A DNA stretch of 9,369 nt from Alphaproteobacteria bacterium (GCA_018658685.1 JABHUT010000035.1:1-9369); one strand, 5' to 3'; counted from the first letter of the stretch, positions 1 through 7,554 are shown. The notes: a model not told the origin generated them from the sequence alone. A program made the numbers and translations.

Positions 1-1
1 A

Positions 2-439
2 GAACTTAATGATCTTAGTTTTAATAAAGCAATTGCAAGTCTTTATAGTTTTATTGGCGATATATCAAAAATTGAGCGTGATGACGAGATTAACCCTGAG
101 GTCCTTAAAGAAACAGTTTATTTTCTTATTATTATGCTTAACCCTATCGCACCCCACCTTGCCGAAGAGGCATGGAAACAGACCTCAAATAAAAAAACGC
201 TTATCAGTGACGAGCTATGGCCTAAACATGACGAAAGTTTAGTTAAAGAAAACGAGATTTTAATTCCTATTCAAATAAATGGCAAAAAAAAATCAGAAAT
301 TAAAGTCTCATCTGACTTGCAGAGGTCTGAACTGGAGAGGCTAGCTCTTGAGACTTCAGAGGTTAAGGCGATTATTAAGGACAACGAAGTTAAAAAGATT
401 ATAGTAGTTCCAGGTAGGATTATTAATATTGTTTTTTAA
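2..439 (+). CDS. leuS: Leucyl-tRNA synthetase, C-terminal part (5' end outside window)
   Basis: LeuRS attaches leucine to tRNA-Leu in the cytoplasm. Only the last 145 codons are visible, open from position 2 with a TAA stop at 437-439. The segment starts in the anticodon-binding helical domain: the motif LNPIAPHLAEEAW, with a Trp-Pro a little further on (ELWP), is typical of class I LeuRS. It ends in the small C-terminal domain that contacts the tRNA elbow: IPIQINGKKK, then the terminal VPGRIINIVF, which matches the usual 'vpgrivNiV' ending. The catalytic HIGH and KMSKS motifs and the editing domain lie to the left of the window. A run of nine A (284-292) encodes consecutive lysines without breaking the frame. 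The gene ends 11 nt inside lptE, so the two are probably co-transcribed and translationally coupled. Identity is firm; only the left boundary is unknown. Confidence 0.95.
   Translation, partial: ELNDLSFNKAIASLYSFIGDISKIERDDEINPEVLKETVYFLIIMLNPIAPHLAEEAWKQTSNKKTLISDELWPKHDESLVKENEILIPIQINGKKKSEIKVSSDLQRSELERLALETSEVKAIIKDNEVKKIIVVPGRIINIVF
412..419 (+). promoter_or_regulatory. Shine-Dalgarno sequence for the TTG start of lptE
   Basis: AGGTAGGA lies 9 nt before the TTG at 429, within the last codons of leuS. An in-frame TAG at 405-407 leaves no other standard start between it and 429, and the next candidate falls inside the signal peptide. This site therefore decides the TTG start. Confidence 0.55.
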
Positions 440-917
440 TAAAAAAATATTTTGTTTGGCTTTGATTGTTTTTGCTCTCTCTGGATGCTCTTTTTCACCA
501 CTTTACCAAACTAATTCACTTTCAAATTTCATATTTGTTGAGCCTAAAAAATCTAATAAAGATCTCTATAAAATTTACATGAACTTAGAACGATTATTTT
601 TTACAAATACACAGACGAAAAAAAAGTATCTTGTCTCCTTGTCTCTTGAAAGAAGGTATGACGATATTGATATTAGAGAGGATGAGAAGGTTACTCGGAT
701 GGGAGTTTCAAACAAAGTAACTTTTTATATAAAAAACATAGAGAGAGATGAAATTGTTTTTACTGGCGAGAGCATAGCCTCAACAGCATTCAATAGGATT
801 GCCGAACCCTACTCGAACGAGGTGGCAAAAATAGATTCTGAGGAGAGACTTGCTTACTCTGCGGCTCAAGATATTAGAAATCAAATTGTTTTATTTAATA
901 AAGATAAAAATCAATAA
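429..917 (+). CDS. lptE: LPS-assembly lipoprotein LptE (alphaproteobacterial type)
   Basis: LptE is an outer-membrane lipoprotein that plugs the LptD beta-barrel and helps insert lipopolysaccharide into the outer leaflet. The 162-residue product begins with a short signal peptide: a lysine pair (residues 5-6), a hydrophobic core, then the lipobox LSGC with the acylated Cys at residue 20. The next residues, SFSPLY, resemble the 'GCGFxPLY' start of mature alphaproteobacterial LptE. The rest is weakly conserved beta-rich sequence with no catalytic motif, ending in a segment (SEERLAYSAAQDIRNQIVLF) that resembles the family's C-terminal helix. The start is TTG; it overlaps leuS by 11 nt, and the stop at 915-917 abuts the holA ATG. 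The leuS-lptE-holA order is the usual alphaproteobacterial context and is much of the reason for the name, because LptE diverges strongly. It implies that this cell makes LPS or a similar outer-membrane glycolipid. Confidence 0.85.
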   Translation: MFFNKKIFCLALIVFALSGCSFSPLYQTNSLSNFIFVEPKKSNKDLYKIYMNLERLFFTNTQTKKKYLVSLSLERRYDDIDIREDEKVTRMGVSNKVTFYIKNIERDEIVFTGESIASTAFNRIAEPYSNEVAKIDSEERLAYSAAQDIRNQIVLFNKDKNQ

Positions 918-1943
918 ATGAAGGGTAAGCATCAAGACATACAGTCTATAATAAAGTCTAAAGAAACACCTTTTAAGGCTTTAGTTCTTTACGGCCCAAA
1001 CTCTTTTGTTGTTGCTGATATCTATAAAGAACTTTGTAAGTCACTAATAGATGAAGAAAAAGAAATATTTGGTTCTAGAGAATTTGATTCAAAAGAAATT
1101 ACAGGTGATGCTGATGGATTTCATAATGAGACGCAATCAATTACTTTTGAGGCTGGGAAGAAATATATAAGGATTGATATGACTGGCTCGGAGGCTGGTG
1201 GTGCAATTCTAGACTTTCTTAAGGTTGAACAATGTGATGTTACATTAATAATCAAGGCCGGCACTTTATCCCCTCGATCCTCTTTAAGAAAAGCAGTTGA
1301 GAACTCTGATAGTTCTATAATAGTTCCTTTTTATGAAGATGATGCCGTAAGCTTAATAAGTTTTATACAAGATAAAACGAAGCAAAATGATTTTTCGATC
1401 ACCAGAGAGTCCTGTAATGAGATAATTTCGCTTTCGGGTTTAGACAGAGGAAGGATAAATAATAGCATTGAAAGTTTAATGCTCTACCTTGAGTCAGCAA
1501 AAAACAGAGAAATTAAAGTTGAGGATGTTAGGCTTGTGTTGTTTGATACCAATCAAAGTCAAATAAATGAACTTTGTAAAAATGTTTGTTTGGGTAGAAC
1601 AGAAGAATCTCAAAAAATTCTGTCGCGCCTTATTTTGCAAGGCGTTACAGCGCCTCAGTTTATTTCTGCATTTCTTGCTCATTTTCAAAAAATTCACATG
1701 ACTGGCCTTAGAGTTATATCAGGAGCTTCGGTTAGTGCCGCAATTAAAGAAATTAAGCCGCCTATATTTTACAAAGAAGTAAAAAGTTATCAAAGCCAAG
1801 TTGAAAATTGGGGAATTAAGAAAACTGAAAGAGCTCTTGATATATTAGTAGAGGCCGACCTAAAGACAAAAGGATTTTCTGGATTGGGCCAGACTATTAT
1901 TGGCGATATTGTTCTTCGTTTAAGTAATGTTGCAAAAAAATAA
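918..1943 (+). CDS. holA: DNA polymerase III subunit delta
   Basis: Delta is the wrench of the clamp loader (with delta' and tau/gamma) that opens the beta sliding clamp at primed sites. The 341 residues match the usual length (343 in E. coli). Visible family features are the N-terminal LYGPNSF (24-30), a degenerate P-loop region that does not hydrolyse ATP; the segment ISLSGLDRGRINNSIESL (about 170-187), corresponding to the conserved 'gDr..n.leKL' of the middle domain; and the C-terminal collar domain with QGVTAPQFISAFLAHFQ (241-257), PPIFYKEV (281-288) and LVEADLKTKG (310-319). The ATG directly follows the lptE TAA with no spacer, and there is no strong Shine-Dalgarno sequence, so translation probably depends on ribosomes finishing lptE. 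Its stop lies 2 nt from the convergent parB stop. Identity is confident from both sequence and the conserved neighbourhood. Confidence 0.93.
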   Translation: MKGKHQDIQSIIKSKETPFKALVLYGPNSFVVADIYKELCKSLIDEEKEIFGSREFDSKEITGDADGFHNETQSITFEAGKKYIRIDMTGSEAGGAILDFLKVEQCDVTLIIKAGTLSPRSSLRKAVENSDSSIIVPFYEDDAVSLISFIQDKTKQNDFSITRESCNEIISLSGLDRGRINNSIESLMLYLESAKNREIKVEDVRLVLFDTNQSQINELCKNVCLGRTEESQKILSRLILQGVTAPQFISAFLAHFQKIHMTGLRVISGASVSAAIKEIKPPIFYKEVKSYQSQVENWGIKKTERALDILVEADLKTKGFSGLGQTIIGDIVLRLSNVAKK

Positions 1944-1945
1944 TA

Positions 1946-2818
1946 TTACAAAAGTTTTTTACAGATTGATTCTAGTTGATCATAGCTTGTGTATTTAATG
2001 CTTAGTTCGCCTCGACCATCCCTTTTTTCATTTATTTCAACAGCTAGACCAATTTTATCTGTAAGGTTTTTTTCTAAAGCCATTGTGTCTGAGCTCTTTG
2101 TTTTTGGTGTTTGCTCTTTTTTATTCTTCCCGGACTTAAGGTAAGAGACATAAGATTCAAGCTGTCTTACGCTCATTTTTTTCTTAATAGCATACTTTGC
2201 AACAGATAAGGGGTCTTTTAAAACAATAATTGCTCGGGCATGGCCAACAGAGAGGTCTCCGTTTTGGAGAAGCGCTTGAACCTTATGAGGCAAAGATAAA
2301 AGTCTAAGTGTGTTGGCGATATAAGCTCTTGATTTACTGAGAATTCTAGAAAGATTTTCTTGGGTATAATTATATTCTTTTTGAAGCTTCTCAAAGCCCA
2401 AAGCCTCTTCAATAGCTGTAAGATTCTCTCTTTGCATATTTTCTATTAAGCCAATCTCTAAAACTTCACTTTCTTTAAAGTTTCGGATGACAACAGGCAC
2501 CTCATGTAGTCCAGCAATTTGCGAGGCTCTCCAGCGTCTTTCCCCAGCAATAATTTGGTACTCCTTTTTGTCCTTAATTGATCTTACGAGTATAGGAAGC
2601 AGAACACCTTTTTCTTTAACTGAGCTTGCTAGCTCTTTAATTGATTCATCATTAAAAATTTTTCTTGGTTGGTCTCTATTGGGCACCAGCAACTCTATAG
2701 GTAGACTACTAACCTGACCCACCCCTAAACCAGCTTCATCTTTGATTCCTTGGCTATCTATATCTTCATCTAAATCACCAATAAGCGCCGCAAGGCCTTT
2801 GCCTAAACCTTTTTTCAT
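1946..2818 (-). CDS. parB: Chromosome-partitioning protein ParB
   Basis: ParB binds parS, loads as a CTP-dependent sliding clamp, spreads along flanking DNA and acts with ParA to move newly replicated origins. The 290-residue protein has the typical basic N-terminus KKGLGKGLAALIGD, which resembles the ParA-stimulating tail; the CTP-binding motif GERRWRA (92-98) after VRSIKDKKEYQIIAG; ENMQRENLTAIEEA (126-139); a helix-turn-helix around 153-172 (ENLSRILSKSRAYIANTLRL); and LSVGHARAI (189-197). A charged, low-complexity linker (about 228-245) leads to a C-terminal dimerisation region ending in KKLL. All key motifs are intact. The start is supported by GAGAGG at 2826-2831, 7 nt upstream. It follows parA by 20 nt on the same strand. 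Its expected targets are the two parS sites at 6133-6199, which match the consensus exactly. Confidence 0.97.
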   Translation of the reverse strand: MKKGLGKGLAALIGDLDEDIDSQGIKDEAGLGVGQVSSLPIELLVPNRDQPRKIFNDESIKELASSVKEKGVLLPILVRSIKDKKEYQIIAGERRWRASQIAGLHEVPVVIRNFKESEVLEIGLIENMQRENLTAIEEALGFEKLQKEYNYTQENLSRILSKSRAYIANTLRLLSLPHKVQALLQNGDLSVGHARAIIVLKDPLSVAKYAIKKKMSVRQLESYVSYLKSGKNKKEQTPKTKSSDTMALEKNLTDKIGLAVEINEKRDGRGELSIKYTSYDQLESICKKLL

Positions 2819-2838
2819 TTATTTTCCTCTCTCAAAAA

Positions 2839-3618
2839 CTATACAAATTTCCAGTCTTCCCTATTTAAAAATTCTCTTGCTAGCTCAATATATGCCTCAC
2901 TTCCAGAACATCTATGGTCATATATCAATGCTGGCAAGCCGTGTGAGGGGGCTTCAGAAAGTCTTATATTCCTGGGTATTTTAGTCAAGAAGACATCATT
3001 GTCTAAATAACCCCTAACATCCTCCTCAACCTGCAGGGATAAATTATTTCTTTTATCAAACATGGTTAGAACTACCCCTGAAAGCTTAAGTTTTTTATTA
3101 ATTGTCGTGCTTATACTTTTGATTGTTTTTAAGAGCTGGCTCAAGCCTTCAAGAGCATAAAATTCTGCCTGCAGAGGAACTAATGCACCATCTGACGCCG
3201 CTAGCGCGTTTAATGTTATAATATTTAGGGCAGGCGGACAGTCTAATAAAATAAAATCATAACTATTGATTCTTTCAATACCTTTTTTTAAACGAAGCGC
3301 CCTATCCTCAGAAGAAGAAAGCTCTATCTCAACACCTAGAAGGCTTTCATTTGCAGTAACTAAATCGAGGTTTGGGATTTCTGTTTGAATTACACACTCA
3401 TCAATTGTTTTTGTTGAAGTTAAAATATTGTAGCAGCCAAACTGTCTTTCTGAGGGAGAAATACCGAGTCCAGTTGAAAGGTTTCCTTGTGGGTCCATAT
3501 CTATCAGGAGAACTTTTGCATCACAGGCTGCCATTGCCGTGCCGAGATTAATTGTTGTGGTAGTTTTTCCAACTCCTCCCTTCTGATTAATAATTGAGTA
3601 TATTTTTTTTTTAGTCAT
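2839..3618 (-). CDS. parA: Chromosome-partitioning ATPase ParA
   Basis: ParA is a deviant-Walker ATPase that coats the nucleoid as an ATP dimer and is displaced by ParB, pulling origins apart. The 259 residues fit the chromosomal (short, no N-terminal HTH) ParA/Soj class. Motifs visible are the deviant Walker A KGGVGKTT (13-20) with the signature Lys13, the Walker A' LLIDMDPQGN (37-46) with Asp40 and Asp42, the Walker B FILLDCPP (122-129), and the C-terminal IPRNIRLSEAPSHGLP (214-229) typical of Soj proteins. The ATG overlaps the rsmG stop as ATGA, so translation is likely coupled. CCCCTC at 3630-3635 (GAGGGG in the mRNA) is a plausible but slightly distant ribosome site, 11 nt away. Codons 3-6 contain a run of ten A, which keeps the frame here. 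Confidence 0.97.
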   Translation of the reverse strand: MTKKKIYSIINQKGGVGKTTTTINLGTAMAACDAKVLLIDMDPQGNLSTGLGISPSERQFGCYNILTSTKTIDECVIQTEIPNLDLVTANESLLGVEIELSSSEDRALRLKKGIERINSYDFILLDCPPALNIITLNALAASDGALVPLQAEFYALEGLSQLLKTIKSISTTINKKLKLSGVVLTMFDKRNNLSLQVEEDVRGYLDNDVFLTKIPRNIRLSEAPSHGLPALIYDHRCSGSEAYIELAREFLNREDWKFV

Positions 3619-4232
3619 TTTTTATCTAGCCCCTCAACAATTAATATTTTAGATTCTTTGTTGGTTTCGCTTGTGACTAATCTGTATTTAATTTTCCAGT
3701 GCTTTTTGGCATCATTAAGCTCTTTTTCCCAAGACCTTCCTTTAGGAAAAATTCCTATGTGGCCATTCTTTATATTATTTGAAAAAAGTTTTAGAAGACC
3801 CTTAAGGGGCATTAAAGCTCTTGCCGTTATAACGTCAGCAGACAAGATAGGGCCATCTTTGATATTTTCATAATTTTCTTGGGCCACAGTGACATCTAGA
3901 CCAAGTTCTTTTGCAGAAGATTTTAAAAAATCGGCCTTTTTTTTAATAGGCTCTACAAGAAAACAATCAAGTGATTTATTTATAATTTTGATTACAAGGC
4001 CCGGAAGGCCTGCTCCAGAGCCAACATCACAAAAAGATTTGGCGTTTTTCGGGATCAGTCCAGCCAGCTGAGCACTGTCATGGATATGTCTTTCCCAAAT
4101 TAACTCTTCTGTACTTTTAGCAATCAAGTTAAAATTTCTGTTGGCCTCTAATATAAGCTTAGAATACCCTCTAAGCATATCGATTTGATTTTTATTTAAG
4201 TTTATATTTTTAAGAGAACCTGAAAGAGCCAA
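3615..4232 (-). CDS. rsmG: 16S rRNA (guanine-527-N7)-methyltransferase RsmG (GidB)
   Basis: RsmG uses S-adenosylmethionine to make m7G527 in the 530 loop of 16S rRNA; losing it gives low-level streptomycin resistance in other bacteria. The 205 residues match E. coli (207). The SAM-binding motif I is CDVGSGAGLPG (68-78), preceded by WERHIHDSAQL (46-56), which matches the conserved 'RHilDS' stretch. TARAL (136-140) and FPKG (162-165) are the later family motifs. The start is TTG (4230-4232), one base after the mnmG stop; AAGGG at 4241-4245, 8 nt upstream, supports it. The next in-frame ATG is codon 19, which would remove a conserved N-terminal helix. It overlaps parA by 4 nt. The mnmG-rsmG-parA-parB order is widespread among bacteria. 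Confidence 0.95.
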   Translation of the reverse strand: MALSGSLKNINLNKNQIDMLRGYSKLILEANRNFNLIAKSTEELIWERHIHDSAQLAGLIPKNAKSFCDVGSGAGLPGLVIKIINKSLDCFLVEPIKKKADFLKSSAKELGLDVTVAQENYENIKDGPILSADVITARALMPLKGLLKLFSNNIKNGHIGIFPKGRSWEKELNDAKKHWKIKYRLVTSETNKESKILIVEGLDKK

Positions 4233-4233
4233 T

Positions 4234-6090
4234 TTAAATACCCTTACTGTTTTTTAGGTGGGCTATTATTAAACCAAGTGCCGCAGGCGTAACACCATCA
4301 ATTCTCTGAGCGTGCCCTAAGGTTTCGGGCCTTAGCCTTGAGAGCTTTTCCTTGTTTTCGTTAGAAAGCCCCTTTATTTTTTTATAATTAATATTTGGAT
4401 TAATTTTTTTTGACTCATCCCTTCTAAATCTTTCAATGTCTTCTTGCTGTCTAACTAGGTACCTCTTATAAAGCGCTTCAGCAGAAATAGTTTTTTCTAC
4501 CTGTGAAGAAAGGGGTTCGATTTCGCTCCATAATTTTCTAAGATCTTTATATTTAATATCTGGATAACTTAAGATATCGTAGGCAGACCTTTTTTTTCCA
4601 TCAAGATTGATCTTAAAGCCTTTTTTTTGAGCAAGGTTTGGTGTTATTTTTAGTGCTTGAAGCTTCTTTCTTGCCGAAGAAAGTTCTCGTTTTTTCTTAC
4701 CCCAAATAGATTTTCTTTTTTTCCCAACAAGACCACACATTATTCCAATGTCCGTTAGCCTTTCGTCCGCATTATCGGCCCTTAAGCTTAACCTATATTC
4801 AGACCTTGAAGTGAACATCCTGTATGGTTCCGATACACCTTTTACAACCAGGTCATCTATTAAAACACCAATGTAGCCATTAGCCCTGTCAAAATAAACA
4901 CGTTCTTTGCCGAGGCTTTTTAGACCAGCATTTGCACCAGCTACGAGCCCTTGAGCGGCAGCCTCTTCATAGCCAGTTGTGCCATTTATCTGACCAGCAA
5001 GCCAAAGCCCAGAAACATTCCTAACGGCCAAAGAGTGGTCTAACTCCCTTGGGTCAATATAATCATATTCAATGGCATATCCGTACTTTTCAATTTTAAC
5101 ATTCTCTAATCCCGGTATTGTTTTTAAAAAATCCTCTTGAACATCCTCAGGAAGAGACGTTGAAATCCCGTTTGGATAAATAAGATTACTCTTGAGGCCC
5201 TCGGGTTCAAGAAAAATTTGATGGCTATCCTTATCGGCAAACCTATCAACCTTATCTTCTATTGAAGGACAGTACCTTGGCCCAACACCAGATATATTGC
5301 CGGCATTAATAGAAGATTTTTCTATATTTTTTTTTATAATATCGTGTGTTTTTTTTGTGGTGTTTGTTATGTGGCAATGAATTTGCTTATTGCTAATTGT
5401 TTCAGCAATATAAGAAAAGTTTTCCGGTAACCTGTCCCCTTTTTGAATCTCTAGTGATGAATAATTAATGCTGTTAGATAATAGTCGTGCAGGAGTTCCT
5501 GTTTTTAATCTTCCAAGCTTTAGGCCGAAACCATATAGTGTTTTTGAAAGCCCTAAACAAGGCGCTTCTCCAATTCTGCCGCCTGGTGTTGTTTTTTTAC
5601 CACAATGTATTACGCCATTTAAAAATGTTCCTGTTGTAAGAACAGTTGATTTAGAAAAAAACCTTAAGTTGTCTTCGCAGACAACGCCCTCTACAATACC
5701 TTTCTTTTTTATTATAAAATCTTCAACCGAGGCCTCGAGAACATCGAGCCCAATTATTTGACTTATTTCTTTCTGCATATGAAAAGAATAAAGATCTCTA
5801 TCAATCTGAGCCCTTGGGCCCTGTACCGCGGGCCCCTTTCTTTTATTGAGAACCTGAAAATGTATACCTGAAAGGTCTGATATCCTTCCCATTAACCCGT
5901 CGAGGGCATCTATTTCTCTTATAAGGTGCCCTTTACCTATTCCCCCCATTGCCGGGTTACAAGACATAGCGCCAATTGTTGATACTTTGTTTGTTATAAG
6001 AAGCGTTTTTGCCCCCACTCTCGAGGCTGCTGCAGCGGCTTCGCACCCAGCGTGACCCCCTCCGATAACTATTACATCATATTTAGTCAT
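4234..6090 (-). CDS. mnmG: tRNA uridine-5-carboxymethylaminomethyl synthesis enzyme MnmG (GidA)
   Basis: MnmG is the FAD-binding partner of MnmE. The heterotetramer installs the (carboxymethyl)aminomethyl group on U34 of tRNAs reading NNA/NNG codons, using methylene-tetrahydrofolate and NADH. The 618 residues are close to the family norm of about 630. Visible are the N-terminal FAD Rossmann motif IGGGHAGCEAA (9-19), CNPAMGGIGKGH (44-55), GTFLNG (154-159), the GVGPRYCPSIEDK segment (268-280) holding a conserved catalytic cysteine (Cys274), a second FAD contact AGQINGTTGYEEAAAQG (365-381), TSRSEYRLSLRADNAD (428-443) and the C-terminal helical domain, which contacts MnmE and tRNA (IDGVTPAALGLI). 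There is only a weak purine-rich ribosome site (AAAAGAAAGA) before the ATG. The 5' flank contains both parS sites. mnmE lies immediately upstream on the same strand, so the two partners are likely co-expressed. Confidence 0.98.
   Translation of the reverse strand: MTKYDVIVIGGGHAGCEAAAAASRVGAKTLLITNKVSTIGAMSCNPAMGGIGKGHLIREIDALDGLMGRISDLSGIHFQVLNKRKGPAVQGPRAQIDRDLYSFHMQKEISQIIGLDVLEASVEDFIIKKKGIVEGVVCEDNLRFFSKSTVLTTGTFLNGVIHCGKKTTPGGRIGEAPCLGLSKTLYGFGLKLGRLKTGTPARLLSNSINYSSLEIQKGDRLPENFSYIAETISNKQIHCHITNTTKKTHDIIKKNIEKSSINAGNISGVGPRYCPSIEDKVDRFADKDSHQIFLEPEGLKSNLIYPNGISTSLPEDVQEDFLKTIPGLENVKIEKYGYAIEYDYIDPRELDHSLAVRNVSGLWLAGQINGTTGYEEAAAQGLVAGANAGLKSLGKERVYFDRANGYIGVLIDDLVVKGVSEPYRMFTSRSEYRLSLRADNADERLTDIGIMCGLVGKKRKSIWGKKKRELSSARKKLQALKITPNLAQKKGFKINLDGKKRSAYDILSYPDIKYKDLRKLWSEIEPLSSQVEKTISAEALYKRYLVRQQEDIERFRRDESKKINPNINYKKIKGLSNENKEKLSRLRPETLGHAQRIDGVTPAALGLIIAHLKNSKGI
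4241..4245 (-). promoter_or_regulatory. Shine-Dalgarno sequence for the TTG start of rsmG
   Basis: AAGGG (mRNA sense) lies inside the last codons of mnmG, 8 nt before the rsmG TTG. It is the only ribosome-site-like element here and supports a TTG start with near-zero gene spacing. Confidence 0.45.
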
Positions 6091-6132
6091 TCTTTCTTTT
6101 AAATCTTTAATTTAGTGTTTACAAGGTTAATC

Positions 6133-6148
6133 TGTTTCACGTGAAACA
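6133..6148. promoter_or_regulatory. parS: parS centromere site 1 (ParB-binding palindrome)
   Basis: TGTTTCACGTGAAACA is a perfect 16-bp palindrome identical to the conserved bacterial chromosomal parS consensus. It lies 42 bp upstream of the mnmG start and 4.3 kb from the nearest parA/parB codons, within 3 kb of the candidate origin. ParB is expected to nucleate here and spread. As transcribed sequence it could also form a small hairpin. Confidence 0.96.
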
Positions 6149-6183
6149 CATCGCCCAAAAAAAACATCAGATAAAAGAAGGCC

Positions 6184-6199
6184 TGTTTCACGTGAAACA
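6184..6199. promoter_or_regulatory. parS: parS centromere site 2 (ParB-binding palindrome)
   Basis: This is a second exact copy of TGTTTCACGTGAAACA, beginning 4 bp past the mnmE stop codon. Its centre is 51 bp from that of the first site, close to five helical turns, so the two sites should face the same side of the DNA. The flanking bases of the two copies differ, so only the 16-bp core is conserved. Confidence 0.96.
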
Positions 6200-6203
6200 A
6201 ATG

Positions 6204-7502
6204 TTATTTTCCAATGCAAAATTTGTTGAAAATAATACCAAGAATATCCTCGTTATTTGTCTCAGTTGTCAAGCTGTCTATGCCTAGTAATGCGTCTCTG
6301 ACATGCACTGATATGATCTCTAAATCGTTCCCTGATATTTTAGCAAGAGCCCTTGTTGCGTACAGCAGGTGATTTTTTTGTCTTTCTTTGGCCAATAGAG
6401 TCCCTGTGTTAACTGAGGCTATTTTTTTTATTTTGCCTTTAAGTTTTTTTTCAAGCTCAGCAAGCTTTTTATGGTTTTTGAGAGAAATAGTAAGGTTTGG
6501 GCGAATCTTGTGTTTCTTTTTTAGGTCGGACTTGTTTATAATTACAATATCATTTTCCTTTGGAGATATATCTAAACCATAAAAGGGTAATTTTTCATTA
6601 TTGGAGCCAAGGAAGAGACGGATATGTGCCAGGCTTGACTCTTTCTTTGCTCTTTTTGTTCCTTCTATCTCTATCTTGTTCCTTGATTTTCTTTGCCCTG
6701 CTGTATCAATTAAAGTTACATAAACTCCATCATATGTTCTTTCCGACCTTAAGATATCGGTTGTTGTGCCTGGTTTTGAAGAAACAATTGATATATTTTT
6801 ATTTGATAAGTAATTGATTAAACTTGATTTTCCAGAATTTGGTCTTCCAATAATAGCTATTTTAATACCATCTTTAACTATGTCATTCTGTTTTTCTGTC
6901 TCAATATAAAGGTCAATTTCTTCTTTAACTTTCTTTGATATTTTTTTAATGCCTTTTAGGAGGTCTTTTGGTATATCTTCGTCCGAAAAATCAATAGAAG
7001 CTTCAATATATGCAAGACATTGTCTTATCTCTTTAGACCAGGCTAAGTATTTATTTGAGGTCTCGTCCCCGTACTGCATCATTGCTTGCTGCCTTTGTTT
7101 TTCTGTTTGTGCAGAAATAAGGTCCCCTAAGCCCTCAGCTTGCACTAAGTTTATTTTTCCTGATAAATATGCTTGCTTAGTAAATTCGCCTGGCTCTGCG
7201 GGCCTCAACCCCTTTATAAGTGACAACTCCCTTAGGACGGATCTAATTATTGCTTCGCCGCCGTGTGTCTGGAACTCAGCAACGCTTTCACCTGTAAAAC
7301 TTCGTTTCTCTTCAAAAAAAATGACTACGGCCTCATCTAAAGCTTCTTTTTTTGAATTTAATATTTTACAAAGGGTCGCCATTCTCGGCTTTAGTTTTTT
7401 ATGTGTTAGTTTAAATATTGCTTCTTCTGCAAGCGGTCCAGAGACTCTTATTATGGCAACACCTGATTGACCTTGAACTGTAGAAAGCGCATAAATTGTC
7501 AT
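6204..7502 (-). CDS. mnmE: tRNA modification GTPase MnmE (TrmE/ThdF)
   Basis: MnmE is a dimerising GTPase that binds formyl- or methylene-tetrahydrofolate and works with MnmG on U34 of tRNA. The 432 residues begin with the folate-binding domain (TIYALSTVQGQSGVAIIRVSG; then RSFTGESVAEFQTHGG, 67-82; PGEFTKQAYLSGKINL, 104-119). A helical domain interrupted by the inserted G domain follows: G1 GRPNSGKS (219-226), G2 GTTTD (245-249), G3 DTAG (266-269) and G4 NKSD (323-326). The protein ends with the diagnostic FCIGK (428-432), whose cysteine is the family's conserved C-terminal Cys. All motifs are intact. The length is somewhat shorter than E. coli's 454, with the loss in the second half of the G domain. 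The ribosome site AAGAGG (7512-7517 on the complement) is 9 nt from the ATG and lies partly in the loop of a small inverted repeat. It is 52 nt downstream of rho. Confidence 0.97.
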   Translation of the reverse strand: MTIYALSTVQGQSGVAIIRVSGPLAEEAIFKLTHKKLKPRMATLCKILNSKKEALDEAVVIFFEEKRSFTGESVAEFQTHGGEAIIRSVLRELSLIKGLRPAEPGEFTKQAYLSGKINLVQAEGLGDLISAQTEKQRQQAMMQYGDETSNKYLAWSKEIRQCLAYIEASIDFSDEDIPKDLLKGIKKISKKVKEEIDLYIETEKQNDIVKDGIKIAIIGRPNSGKSSLINYLSNKNISIVSSKPGTTTDILRSERTYDGVYVTLIDTAGQRKSRNKIEIEGTKRAKKESSLAHIRLFLGSNNEKLPFYGLDISPKENDIVIINKSDLKKKHKIRPNLTISLKNHKKLAELEKKLKGKIKKIASVNTGTLLAKERQKNHLLYATRALAKISGNDLEIISVHVRDALLGIDSLTTETNNEDILGIIFNKFCIGK

Positions 7503-7523
7503 TAGTTAAAACCTCTTAACTAA
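7502..7523 (-). promoter_or_regulatory. Inverted repeat with the mnmE ribosome site in its loop
   Basis: TTAGTTAA (7502-7509) and TTAACTAA (7516-7523) are perfect 8-bp arms around a 6-nt loop. In the mRNA the loop reads GAGGUU, which supplies the mnmE Shine-Dalgarno core, and the 3' arm touches the first base of the ATG. The stem has one G-C pair per 8, so the RNA hairpin is weak. It could equally be a palindromic protein-binding site. The symmetry is seen directly; any function is inference. Confidence 0.35.
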
Positions 7524-7554
7524 GGCTATTCTTTTTAATGTTTGTTGAAAAGTT

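Noticed and set aside
1931..1960. Bidirectional terminator between holA and parB (A run, then T run)
   Set aside because: The possible stem is almost all A-T with a mismatch and a loop of about 15 nt; it would not be stable.
6091..6122. Promoter TTGTAA-17-TAAAAG on the - strand just before mnmG
   Set aside because: Each hexamer matches only 4 of 6 bases and transcription would start at the ATG itself, requiring a leaderless mRNA. Too weak in such AT-rich DNA.
6133..6199. parS palindromes acting as intrinsic terminators after mnmE
   Set aside because: The possible hairpins have a 4-nt loop and 6-bp stem but are not directly followed by a T run, and the exact parS match explains the symmetry.
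6949..7470. A 173-codon open frame on the + strand
   Set aside because: It is antisense to mnmE, which carries every family motif. The antisense product resembles nothing I know and the frame is a codon-use shadow.
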